NCBI GenBank assembly: GCA_024644505.1
Contig: JAHEHQ010000077.1
Coordinates: 1-9,782, forward strand
Length of the DNA stretch: 9,782 nt
Source: Gammaproteobacteria bacterium
Lineage (GTDB): Bacteria > Pseudomonadota > Gammaproteobacteria > Chromatiales > Chromatiaceae
Direction of reading: 5' to 3'
Positions 1 to 6,225 of this stretch are shown one piece after another. The position numbers and the translations under genes are program-made. The stretch's first letter is position 1; each line of letters starts with the position of its first letter. The notes beneath the pieces were generated by a model, which saw only the letters and a list, made by a program, of their open reading frames with translations, was not told the origin of the DNA and searched no databases.

Positions 1-140
1 CCGCTGCACTGATCGTACTTTTCGGTGTTCGTATAGGGCGCGCGGACTTTTTTGAAGCGGCATTGCTGATTGCCCTGCTCGGATTCGTGAGCACGATGGC
101 ACTTGCAAAATTTCTGCTGCGTGGAGACATCATCGAATGA
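1..140 (+). CDS. mnhF: Cation/proton antiporter subunit F, C-terminal end (partial)
   Basis: Only the last 45 residues are in the window (first full codon at position 3, TGA at 138-140); the gene starts beyond the left edge. The visible part has a membrane segment rich in A, L, I and V, then a conserved ending: ADFFEAALLIALLGFVSTMA followed by K/R residues and GDIIE. This pattern (an acidic residue before a helix, then an FLLRGDxIE-like tail) is characteristic of MrpF/MnhF/PhaF. These small three-helix inner-membrane subunits belong to the multisubunit Na+/H+ or K+/H+ antiporter used for pH and sodium homeostasis. The stop overlaps the start of the next gene as ATGA, indicating translational coupling to subunit G. 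Ion specificity cannot be told from this fragment. Confidence 0.85.
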   Translation, partial: AALIVLFGVRIGRADFFEAALLIALLGFVSTMALAKFLLRGDIIE

Positions 141-475
141 TCACTGACATCCTTGACCTGATTACCGTCGCGTTGCTGCTGCTGGGCTCGGGCTTTGTGT
201 TGATCGGTTCCATCGGGCTGGCGCGCCTGCCCGATGTCTTTACCCGCCTGCACGCCCCCACCAAGGCGACCACCCTGGGCGTGGGCAGCATTCTGCTCGG
301 TTCCATTGTCTATTTCTCGGTACGCCAGGGACTGAGCCTGCACGAGATACTGGTGACCCTTTTTCTGTTTCTGACCGCACCGGTCAGCGCGCACCTCATC
401 TCCCGGGCCGCACTGCACCGGAAATGCCACAGCCTGGCCGAGCCGCCTGATGGCAATGGCTCCCCCCCTGATTGA
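137..475 (+). CDS. mnhG: Cation/proton antiporter subunit G
   Basis: A 112-residue inner-membrane protein of the MrpG/MnhG/PhaG family, normally the last subunit of the multisubunit Na+(K+)/H+ antiporter complex. Three hydrophobic segments are visible, at about residues 8-30, 45-62 and 69-90. The family hallmark IGLARLPDVFTRLHAPTKAT lies between the first and second (about 26-45), and LFLFLTAPVSAHLISRAA lies in the third. The hydrophilic tail (about 95-112) is short and proline/glycine rich. The start ATG overlaps the mnhF stop (ATGA), so the order F-G matches the usual mrp operon and translation is probably coupled. It should be the promoter-distal end of the operon, since the next gene lies on the other strand. 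Family assignment is secure; Na+ versus K+ preference is not determined by this subunit. Confidence 0.95.
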   Translation: MITDILDLITVALLLLGSGFVLIGSIGLARLPDVFTRLHAPTKATTLGVGSILLGSIVYFSVRQGLSLHEILVTLFLFLTAPVSAHLISRAALHRKCHSLAEPPDGNGSPPD

Positions 476-485
476 GCCGTAGTTG

Positions 486-576
486 GCCGACTGAATTCGG
501 CCCTACAATTAAGCATTCCATCCTGTAGGGTCGAATTTATTCGACCGCCGGCCGCCGACTGAATTCGGCCCTACAA
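486..576 (+). repeat. REP-like palindromic repeat cluster (two direct copies flanking one inverted copy)
   Basis: In the convergent gap after mnhG, a 23-bp sequence occurs identically at 486-508 and 554-576 (core GCCGACTGAATTCGGC, then CCTACAA). A third, diverged copy lies inverted at 524-545 (TGTAGGG, then TCGAATTTATTCGAC). Each copy is itself an imperfect palindrome. Between the inverted and direct copies, a C:G pair in the arm is replaced by T:A on both sides, so pairing is kept. The inverted copy and the last direct copy also pair with each other across 522-579 and could form a long hairpin. This is typical of intergenic REP/BIME-like elements at 3' ends of operons, which can protect mRNA ends or act in termination. 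No other copy lies in this window. Confidence 0.7.
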
Positions 577-590
577 GGGTAATCTACCCA

Positions 591-603
591 AACCGGAACG
601 GTT
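591..603. other. Short hairpin in the mnhG / MFS convergent gap
   Basis: AACCG, loop GAA, CGGTT forms a 5-bp stem just past the stop of the minus-strand transporter gene. A CC/GG extension is possible after one bulged A. A second small hairpin (GGGTA-ATC-TACCC, 577-589) lies beside it. Neither is followed by a T-run on either strand, so they are weak candidates for a terminator of the minus-strand transcript. Confidence 0.2.
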
Positions 604-626
604 GGAACACACAGACACAGACTCCA

Positions 627-1856
627 TCATCCGGCATCCGCCTTCCGGCCGAGCCGGTAGCCGATCCAGCCCCATAGCATGGCCAGAGGGATGGAGAGCA
701 GGGCGATGCCCCCGATACCCAGCCCAAGCATCTTCAGCAGTGTGAAAAGCCAACCCGCCAACGCGTCACCCCCGCGGTAAACGACCGTATCGATGAAGTT
801 TTTAGCCTTGTAGCGGGCATCTCTCTCCACGGTAGTATAGAGCACCTCCCGGGCGGGTCTCGTAACACCGTAGTTTCCCGCCCTTCTCAATATCTGCACA
901 CCGATGAGCACCGCCACCGACGGGATCGCGGCCAATGCCGTAAACCCCAGCATCAGGCATACAGGTACGGCTGCCAGGGCTGTTCCCAATCCGGCACGGC
1001 TCATAATCTTTCCCACGATAAAAATCTGCATGCCTATGGTCAGACTATTTACCGCCAGATCAATGGCCGCGAATACACTGGTGCGATCTGCCGAATTATC
1101 GAAGGCATCGGCGACCAAATGGGCCTGCTGAAAATAGAGAAAGGTAGCCAGGGTTGTATAGAGCCAGATGAATACGGCGATCCCCTGGAGAAAACGGGAT
1201 CTCCCGAGGAGCAGGGCACCGTCGAAGATTCCGCCATGCAGGGCAGGGGCCCGCTCATCCCCGGCGCTTTGACGCCGGTTCAACAGCATCACCATGGTGA
1301 TCGCGCCCATGAGCAGGATGACAGCCACCAGGAGCAGGGACGCCACACCGAGCACCTGGGCAAGCCAGGCCGCCAGGGTAGGGCCGGTTACCGCCCCCAA
1401 GCTGCCCCCTGCGGCAATCAGGCCGAACAGGCGCTTGCCCTGTTCGCGCCGGAAAATGTCCGAAACAAAGCTCCAGAACACGGATACCACGAACAGGTTA
1501 TATACGCTGACCCAGACATAAAAGATCCGGGCGGCCCAGCTGATATCTTCCAGCAGGCTGAAGCACGCGAGAAAAATCATCAGGCCGACGGCGAAGAAGA
1601 GATACACCAGTGGAACCAGGACGCGCCTCGGAAAGCGGGCGCTGACATAACCGAACAGGGGCACGAACGCGAGCATGGCCAGGAAGGTGGCGGTAAAGAG
1701 CCATTGAAGCTGCTCCAATCCTGCCTGAATCGCCATCTCGTCCCGTACGGGGCGAATCACATAGTAGCTGGCCAGAAGAAAGAAAAAATAGAGAAAGGCC
1801 AGCACGACCGGACCGGTCTCTCCCGGCCTCAAGCCCAATTGTCGGGTGATTTTCAT
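627..1856 (-). CDS. MFS-type transporter related to NTP/NDP exchange carriers
   Basis: A 409-residue, strongly hydrophobic protein with about 12 predicted membrane segments. It begins with a short cytoplasmic stretch, then a first helix at about 17-34 followed by the motif RPVRDE (35-40). That motif plus the following helix resembles the NTP/NDP exchange transporter (ATP/ADP translocase, Npt1-like) branch of the major facilitator superfamily, as do SDIFRREQGKRLFG and the glycine-rich helix AAGGSLGAVTGP (about 132-159). It is shorter than chlamydial/rickettsial translocases (roughly 500 residues), so it is probably one of the free-living bacterial relatives whose substrate is unknown. The start is backed by AGGA six bases upstream of ATG. 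It is divergent from the GMP reductase gene across 143 bp. The family is fairly sure; nucleotide transport is inference. Confidence 0.75.
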   Translation of the reverse strand: MKITRQLGLRPGETGPVVLAFLYFFFLLASYYVIRPVRDEMAIQAGLEQLQWLFTATFLAMLAFVPLFGYVSARFPRRVLVPLVYLFFAVGLMIFLACFSLLEDISWAARIFYVWVSVYNLFVVSVFWSFVSDIFRREQGKRLFGLIAAGGSLGAVTGPTLAAWLAQVLGVASLLLVAVILLMGAITMVMLLNRRQSAGDERAPALHGGIFDGALLLGRSRFLQGIAVFIWLYTTLATFLYFQQAHLVADAFDNSADRTSVFAAIDLAVNSLTIGMQIFIVGKIMSRAGLGTALAAVPVCLMLGFTALAAIPSVAVLIGVQILRRAGNYGVTRPAREVLYTTVERDARYKAKNFIDTVVYRGGDALAGWLFTLLKMLGLGIGGIALLSIPLAMLWGWIGYRLGRKADAG

Positions 1857-1894
1857 GGCAGTCCTGATCGGGTTCCTTATGGGGAGCAGGCACT

Positions 1895-1912
1895 GAACTG
1901 GTATATTAGTTC
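1895..1912. promoter_or_regulatory. Operator-like palindrome in the divergent MFS/GMP reductase promoter region
   Basis: GAACTGGTATATTAGTTC is an 18-bp palindrome. The outer five bases (GAACT/AGTTC) and central TATA are perfectly symmetric; only two positions per side differ, and those would be G-T pairs. It lies in the most AT-rich part of the 143-bp gap between divergent starts, 39 bp from the MFS ATG and 88 bp from the guaC ATG. A CATAAT (-10-like) overlaps its right edge on the plus strand. From memory, it matches the E. coli trp operator GAACTAGTTAACTAGTAC at 13 of 18 positions. A dimeric repressor site is plausible; the regulator is unknown. No convincing -35 box was found. The rest of the gap (1913-1989) shows only weak hairpins. 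Confidence 0.35.
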
Positions 1913-1999
1913 ATAATTCGCATAAATCCGGAATCCCCGGTCCATCGACATCGGGATGGTTCAGGGTAAAACCGGCACTGCCTGTGGGTAAGGATTGTA

Positions 2000-3022
2000 A
2001 TGAATACTGCGATCACCTTTGACGACGTTCTTCTGGTCCCCGCCTATAACCATTGGGAGTCCCGCCGCGTGGTGGACGTATCCATGAGCGATCGCACTGG
2101 AAAACTGAAGCTGGATCTTCCGCTGATGAGCTCCAACATGGACACGGTCACCGGTGTGGAGATGGCCAACTTCATGGGTGACAATCAGGGTATCGGGGTT
2201 TTGCACAGATTCATGTCCATTGACGAGAATGTCGCCATGTGGAAGGCCTGTCGACACGATACATTTGTTTCCGTAGGCTGCTCCAAAGAGGAGCTGGAGC
2301 GAACCGAGGCGCTTCGCGATGCGGGTGCCACCCTCTTTTGTATCGATGTCGCCCATGCCCATGCAAAATATGTGGGCCGGACGCTGAAGAACGTAAGGGA
2401 AATACTCGGCCGGGACAGCTGCCTGATGGCGGGCAACGTCGCAACCTATGCAGGTGCGGATTACCTGGCATCCTGCAATGCGGACATCATCAAGGTGGGT
2501 ATAGGAGGCGGATCGGTGTGCACGACCCGCATCAAGACAGGGTTTGGCATACCCAATCTGACGGCGATTCGGGAGTGCGCCAAGGTGGACCGTTCCATCG
2601 TGGCCGATGGGGGAATGCGAAGCCCCGGGGACCTGGTCAAGGCGCTGGCGTTCGGTGCTGACTTTCTGATGGTTGGGAGTATGCTGGCAGGGACACGGCC
2701 CACACCCGGTGAGGTGTGTGTCCGGGTCGATTCGCAGGGTGTCGAGGTTCAATTCAAGGCTTACAGGGGAATGGCCAGCAGTGAGGTCCAGGATGACTAC
2801 CATGGAGGCATGGCAGAGTGGAAGACTGCCGAAGGCGTGAGGGTGGAGGTTCCTTACCGGGAAGATGAGGACCGGATCATTGCCGATATCATCGGCGGTC
2901 TGCGCAGTGGACTGACCTACGGCGGCGCATGCACCATCAAGGAGCTACAAAGGAAGCTCGATTACGTCGTGGTGACCCCGGCCGGTCGAACCGAGAGCCT
3001 GCCTCACAGAACGCTCTCCTGA
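2000..3022 (+). CDS. guaC: GMP reductase (IMPDH/GMPR family, no CBS domains)
   Basis: A 340-residue TIM-barrel enzyme predicted to convert GMP to IMP with NADPH and release of ammonia, returning guanine nucleotides to the purine pool. The N-terminus TFDDVLLVPAY and the phrase SSNMDTVTGVEMA (44-56) are the family entry signature. The catalytic loop is GIGGGSVCTTR (167-177) with nucleophile Cys174 and Thr176. Then come VADGGMRSPGD (201-211), YRGMAS (255-260) and the flap GGMAEWKTAEG (269-279). The flap resembles GMP reductase, with Glu273 in the place of the GMPR catalytic glutamate, and lacks the Arg-Tyr pair of IMP dehydrogenase. The length (no CBS insert) also fits GMPR. One oddity is Gly at 170, where most family members have Pro. 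AAGGA at 1990-1994 sits five bases before ATG. An unusual short IMPDH remains possible. Confidence 0.8.
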   Translation: MNTAITFDDVLLVPAYNHWESRRVVDVSMSDRTGKLKLDLPLMSSNMDTVTGVEMANFMGDNQGIGVLHRFMSIDENVAMWKACRHDTFVSVGCSKEELERTEALRDAGATLFCIDVAHAHAKYVGRTLKNVREILGRDSCLMAGNVATYAGADYLASCNADIIKVGIGGGSVCTTRIKTGFGIPNLTAIRECAKVDRSIVADGGMRSPGDLVKALAFGADFLMVGSMLAGTRPTPGEVCVRVDSQGVEVQFKAYRGMASSEVQDDYHGGMAEWKTAEGVRVEVPYREDEDRIIADIIGGLRSGLTYGGACTIKELQRKLDYVVVTPAGRTESLPHRTLS

Positions 3023-3041
3023 AACCTTTGCCTGAAACCCG

Positions 3042-3584
3042 CTATTGCTGATTGGGCCTGTCAGTCAAATCGATTCTGGGATACCCGTTTCTTCTGAGCC
3101 AGAATCCCGCATAGAAGGATTCGAGATGTTCCCGGTAGGTTTTCTTGATTTTCTGTAACTCGGCCAGCTCTCTCTGATAATCCTTTCTGGCCTCAAGGAT
3201 CAGATTGTCGAGCTTGTCATGCCGGAAATCAGACATCGATGACCGGCGCGCCTCAATCCACTCAAAGATTTCCCGGTTATCAGGTTTGGACGGATTGACC
3301 CTCAGGTGCCTGTCAATGAGGGGCCTGAGGCCTGCCGGTCTGGCTTCGGTGCCCAGTGCGATATCCTGCAATCTGTCAATGCACTTGGAAACGATGGTCT
3401 CCAACTGCCATTGGGATTCCTTGATCCGGGCCTCGGACAGATCGCCCAGGGCGTTCGCAGTGACATGGGAGATAATCCCGGCAAGCAAAACGGGCAACAA
3501 GCTTCCGGACAAGATTAAATAGCGGGTTCTCTTGTCGCTCCGGCCTTTTACTGCCTCGTTCGCGGCCTTGTTTTCACCCTGCAC
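3042..3584 (-). CDS. Single-pass membrane protein of unknown function, faint LemA-like C-terminus
   Basis: A 180-residue protein I do not recognise with confidence. Residues 1-20 are polar and basic, 22-38 form one membrane helix (LILSGSLLPVLLAGIIS), and the rest is hydrophilic and largely helical. Residues 124-160 (LDNLILEARKDYQRELAELQ and onward) are charged and probably coiled-coil. The pattern LxxLxxEARxDYxxxL...ESFYAGFW...GYPRIDL loosely resembles the C-terminal half of LemA-type proteins (ARxxYNxxVxxYN...FP), but the similarity is too weak to assign. The start is GTG with AAGGGTGG about seven bases upstream; no suitable ATG precedes it. It converges with guaC (19-bp gap) and diverges from the SpmAB-like gene, so it is probably monocistronic. 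It would expose its bulk to one side of the inner membrane, most likely the periplasm given the basic N-terminus. Confidence 0.6.
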   Translation of the reverse strand: MQGENKAANEAVKGRSDKRTRYLILSGSLLPVLLAGIISHVTANALGDLSEARIKESQWQLETIVSKCIDRLQDIALGTEARPAGLRPLIDRHLRVNPSKPDNREIFEWIEARRSSMSDFRHDKLDNLILEARKDYQRELAELQKIKKTYREHLESFYAGFWLRRNGYPRIDLTDRPNQQ

Positions 3585-3752
3585 AGACTGTCCACCCTTT
3601 ATAAGGAATTCATAGCATTAACATCTGCAGAATATAGATTGATCACTGGGTCTCTGCAACTTCACGGACGAGGGGATACCGGTTGATTACGATTCGAATG
3701 TGATAGCATTGGGCCACAGATTCAGGTTCCGGACTGCCGGTCTTATGAAACC

Positions 3753-3830
3753 GTGGACGTCATATTACTGACCATCGCAATCATGATTATCGTGCTTCTG
3801 GTTACCCTCAAAATGAAGGACCGGGATTGA
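3753..3830 (+). CDS. Possible 25-residue membrane microprotein
   Basis: A GTG-started reading frame encodes one hydrophobic helix (about VILLTIAIMIIVLLVTL) followed by the charged tail KMKDRD and TGA, 13 bp before the SpmAB-like gene. The shape, a single membrane helix plus a short positive/polar end, is that of known bacterial small membrane proteins. The frame is open upstream to 3687 but has no other standard start codon before 3753. There is no good Shine-Dalgarno sequence in front of the GTG; a later ATG at 3783 would leave only 15 residues. An overlapping ATG frame (3745-3771) gives just eight residues. It might serve as a coupled leader for the next gene, which itself has a weak ribosome site. 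It could equally be chance or a gene remnant. Confidence 0.3.
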   Translation: MDVILLTIAIMIIVLLVTLKMKDRD

Positions 3831-3843
3831 ACAGATACGCCGA

Positions 3844-5130
3844 ATGAACATCGTTTTCTTTATCCTTGTCTCTGTTGCTTTCGTCACCGCCGGCTGGCGT
3901 CAGATCACTGTTGAGACCGCCGGTGACAAACCCATGGACCTGCTTTCCACCGCAATGGTGGAGTCGGCAACGGGTGCGGTGGAACTCGCCCTGGGCCTGG
4001 TTGGGGTCATGGCGCTCTTCCTGGGTCTGATGAAGATCGCCGAGGAGGGCGGGCTGCTGACGATACTGGCCCGGCTGATCCGGCCATTGATGGTACGGCT
4101 GTTTCCGGATGTGCCCGCGGAACACCCAGCCATGGGTGCCATGATCCTGAACATGTCGGCCAACATGCTGGGATTGGGCAATGCGGCAACGCCCTTCGGT
4201 ATCCGCGCGATGCAGGAACTCAACCGGTTGAATCCCGTCAAAGGCACGGCGACCGACTCCATGGTCCTGTTCCTCGCTATCAACACCTCCAGTATCACGC
4301 TCTTGCCCACAGGCGTCATCGCACTCCGCGCGGCCGCCGGTTCGGGGGATCCCGCGGGAATCCTGCCCACGACCCTCTTTGCCACCACCTGCTCCACGAT
4401 AGCCGCGATTTTTGCCGCACTTTTCTATCGGCGTTTTTTTCCGATTTCCAAAACTGTTCCTGAACAGGAAGCCACCGGGAATCCTGAGGAGAACACCGAA
4501 GAGACGGAACTTCCGACTGCCGATACCCCCTATCCCCTCTGGGTATCCTGGGCAACATTGGCGGGTTTTCTGACCCTGATCCCCCTGACCGTGCTCTATG
4601 GGCATATCATCTCCCCCTGGATTCTGCCGGGACTGATGCTGGCTTTCCTGCTTTTCGGCATGTTCCGGAAAGTACGCATCTACGAGGCCTTCGTGGAAGG
4701 TGCGAAAGAGGGTTTTCAGGTGGCCCTCAAGATCATTCCCTATCTGGTGGCCATTCTGGTTGCAGTGGGCATGTTTCGCGCCAGCGGGGCGCTCAACTGG
4801 CTCGTCGGCGGTCTGGGAAGCGTGACAGCCATGGTAGGCCTGCCTGCCGAAGCATTACCCATGGCCCTGTTGCGGCCGCTGTCGGGCTCGGGAGCCTACG
4901 GGGTGATGGCTTCCATCATCAATGACCCGGCGATTGGTCCGGACAGTTATACCGGTTACCTGGTATCAACCCTGCAGGGGTCTACCGAAACAACGTTCTA
5001 CGTGCTCGCGGTCTATTTCGGCGCCGTCCAGGTGCGCCGGATAAGGCACGCCCTGGCGGCGGGATTGACGGCCGATCTGGTGGGTGTGATCGCGGCTGTG
5101 GCGGCCGTGATGTTCCTGTATGGGCAATGA
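3844..5130 (+). CDS. Fused SpmA-SpmB membrane protein (nucleoside-recognition/Gate domains)
   Basis: A 428-residue polytopic inner-membrane protein. Residues 1-200 match SpmA: an N-terminal helix, LGLMKIAEEGGLL (60-72), NMSANMLGLGNAATPFGI (103-120) and LFLAINTSSITLLPTG (142-157). An acidic, proline-rich linker (about 203-230) follows. Residues 231-428 match SpmB: FVEGAKEGFQVALKIIPYLV (283-302), LRPLSGSGAYG (343-353) and STLQGSTETTFYVLAVYFGA (375-394). In Bacillus these are two separate genes of about 180-200 residues each, needed for spore core dehydration; in proteobacteria that do not sporulate the fused form is common and its role is unknown. Both halves carry the Gate (nucleoside recognition) fold, which does not by itself show nucleoside binding. 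The ribosome site before ATG is weak. It converges with the hydroxylase gene across 61 bp. Confidence 0.9.
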   Translation: MNIVFFILVSVAFVTAGWRQITVETAGDKPMDLLSTAMVESATGAVELALGLVGVMALFLGLMKIAEEGGLLTILARLIRPLMVRLFPDVPAEHPAMGAMILNMSANMLGLGNAATPFGIRAMQELNRLNPVKGTATDSMVLFLAINTSSITLLPTGVIALRAAAGSGDPAGILPTTLFATTCSTIAAIFAALFYRRFFPISKTVPEQEATGNPEENTEETELPTADTPYPLWVSWATLAGFLTLIPLTVLYGHIISPWILPGLMLAFLLFGMFRKVRIYEAFVEGAKEGFQVALKIIPYLVAILVAVGMFRASGALNWLVGGLGSVTAMVGLPAEALPMALLRPLSGSGAYGVMASIINDPAIGPDSYTGYLVSTLQGSTETTFYVLAVYFGAVQVRRIRHALAAGLTADLVGVIAAVAAVMFLYGQ

Positions 5131-5191
5131 ATATTCACCGGGCCGGCCGATTACGAAATCGCGGTCCAAGCCCTATCTGTCAGTCTGTCTT

Positions 5192-6055
5192 TCAGCCGTC
5201 TCCTTCCTTGTTCCAGGATCGGCGGTTGATCACGTAGCCCGAGATCTTTCCGACAAAAGGCAACATCAGCATGCCCGGCAGCCACTGTACCTGGCGGACA
5301 TCCCGGAATTTGTGAATACCGATGGTCATGCCCTCGTGCCCGGCCCGGGGCTGGGCCCGGTAAGTACCGAACAGCCGGTCCCACCAGGGCAGGCTGAATC
5401 CAAAATTGCTGTTAGTCTCGTCATCCTCCACGGAATGATGCACGCGGTGCATATCGGGGGTTACCAGAAACCAGCGCAGAACCCTATCCAGCCGAAGGGG
5501 CAGGCGTACGTTGGAGTGATTGAACATGGCGGTCGCATTGAGCACCACCTCGAAAACCACCACCGCGACCAGGGGCGGGCCCAGGACCATGATAGTCCCG
5601 ATCTTGATGAGCATCGACAGCAGTATCTCTATGGGGTGGAAACGGGCGCCGGTGGTCACATCAAAGTCCAGGTCCGCATGGTGAACCCGGTGCAGCCGCC
5701 AGAGGGCCGGAATCGCATGAACCATCACGTGCTGCAGATAGATCACCAGATCCATCAGCATAACCGATAAGACCACCGACAGAACGAACGGGATCTCATA
5801 GATATTCATCACACCCCAGCCCCGCTGCTGCGCCACAGCGGCAACACCGACCGCGGCGGCGGGAAATATCAGGCGCAGCGCCAGGCTGTTCAGGAATACC
5901 AGGCCCAGATTATTGAACCAGCGCACGGCCTTCGGCACGGTCAGTTCCCGCCGGGGGGCGAGCATCTCCCAGATCGCCATCACGGCTAAGATGGCGAAAA
6001 AAAAGGCGAGGCGGACCTGCACCTCATTATTCAGCAACCAGCTGCCCCAGTTCAT
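5192..6055 (-). CDS. Sterol desaturase / fatty acid hydroxylase family membrane protein
   Basis: A 287-residue di-iron membrane oxygenase-like protein. The histidine clusters expected of the family are all present: H109xxxH113 (QHVMVH), H122xxHH126 (LHRVHH), H140 (RFHP), H180 (FNHSN) and H203xxHH207 (DMHRVHH). These flank hydrophobic segments at about 13-31, 50-75, 88-107 and 150-175. Such enzymes use O2 to hydroxylate or desaturate lipids in the inner membrane; the substrate here is unknown. I place the start at the ATG at 6055, preceded by GGGAG five bases away and a TATAAT about 30 bp upstream. A GTG at 6127 would add 24 residues with no family likeness. It is convergent with the SpmAB-like gene and separated from the upstream small gene by a strong hairpin, so it is probably transcribed alone. 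Confidence 0.9.
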   Translation of the reverse strand: MNWGSWLLNNEVQVRLAFFFAILAVMAIWEMLAPRRELTVPKAVRWFNNLGLVFLNSLALRLIFPAAAVGVAAVAQQRGWGVMNIYEIPFVLSVVLSVMLMDLVIYLQHVMVHAIPALWRLHRVHHADLDFDVTTGARFHPIEILLSMLIKIGTIMVLGPPLVAVVVFEVVLNATAMFNHSNVRLPLRLDRVLRWFLVTPDMHRVHHSVEDDETNSNFGFSLPWWDRLFGTYRAQPRAGHEGMTIGIHKFRDVRQVQWLPGMLMLPFVGKISGYVINRRSWNKEGDG

Positions 6056-6085
6056 GGGAACTCCCGCCCTGACTCTCTCAGGTTT

Positions 6086-6091
6086 ATTATA
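6086..6091 (-). promoter_or_regulatory. Candidate -10 box for the hydroxylase gene
   Basis: Read on the minus strand this is a perfect TATAAT, placing a transcription start about 24 bases before the ATG at 6055. No -35-like hexamer is present at 16-18 bp upstream (the sequence there is GC-rich), so the promoter may need an activator, or the match may be chance. It supports the shorter start of the hydroxylase. Confidence 0.35.
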
Positions 6092-6153
6092 GGCGTTACA
6101 ATCTCCACCCACCGCAGGGCGCGGCACTGTTTACTGCGAGAAAAATGGTGTGA

Positions 6154-6178
6154 CCGGCCCCCAAGCACCGGGGGCCGG
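6154..6178 (-). terminator. Strong GC hairpin, likely terminator of the small SmpA-like gene
   Basis: CCGGCCCCC, a 7-base loop (AAGCACC) and GGGGGCCGG form a perfect 9-bp stem. On the minus strand a TTTTT run follows, but 8 bases after the stem, so this is an imperfect intrinsic terminator. It lies 47 bp past the stop of the 6226-6504 gene and before the hydroxylase promoter, a fitting position for separating the two transcripts. There is no T-run on the plus side. Confidence 0.5.
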
Positions 6179-6225
6179 CCGATCAAGAGATGGAATTACG
6201 CCTTTCCTCCAGGGACAAGGCGTAA

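Noticed and set aside
1119..1916. A 265-codon open frame antisense to the MFS transporter gene
   Set aside because: Its product is low-complexity, rich in Q, G, E and H, and lies opposite a clear membrane protein gene. It is a shadow of GC-rich codon use.
3808..4605. A long minus-strand frame opposite the SpmAB-like gene
   Set aside because: The composition (G, R, H, Q rich) and lack of any motif mark it as a shadow of the well supported plus-strand gene.
6056..6127. An N-terminal extension of the hydroxylase from a GTG at 6127
   Set aside because: The 24 extra residues are polar with no family similarity, and a good ribosome site and TATAAT point to the ATG at 6055.
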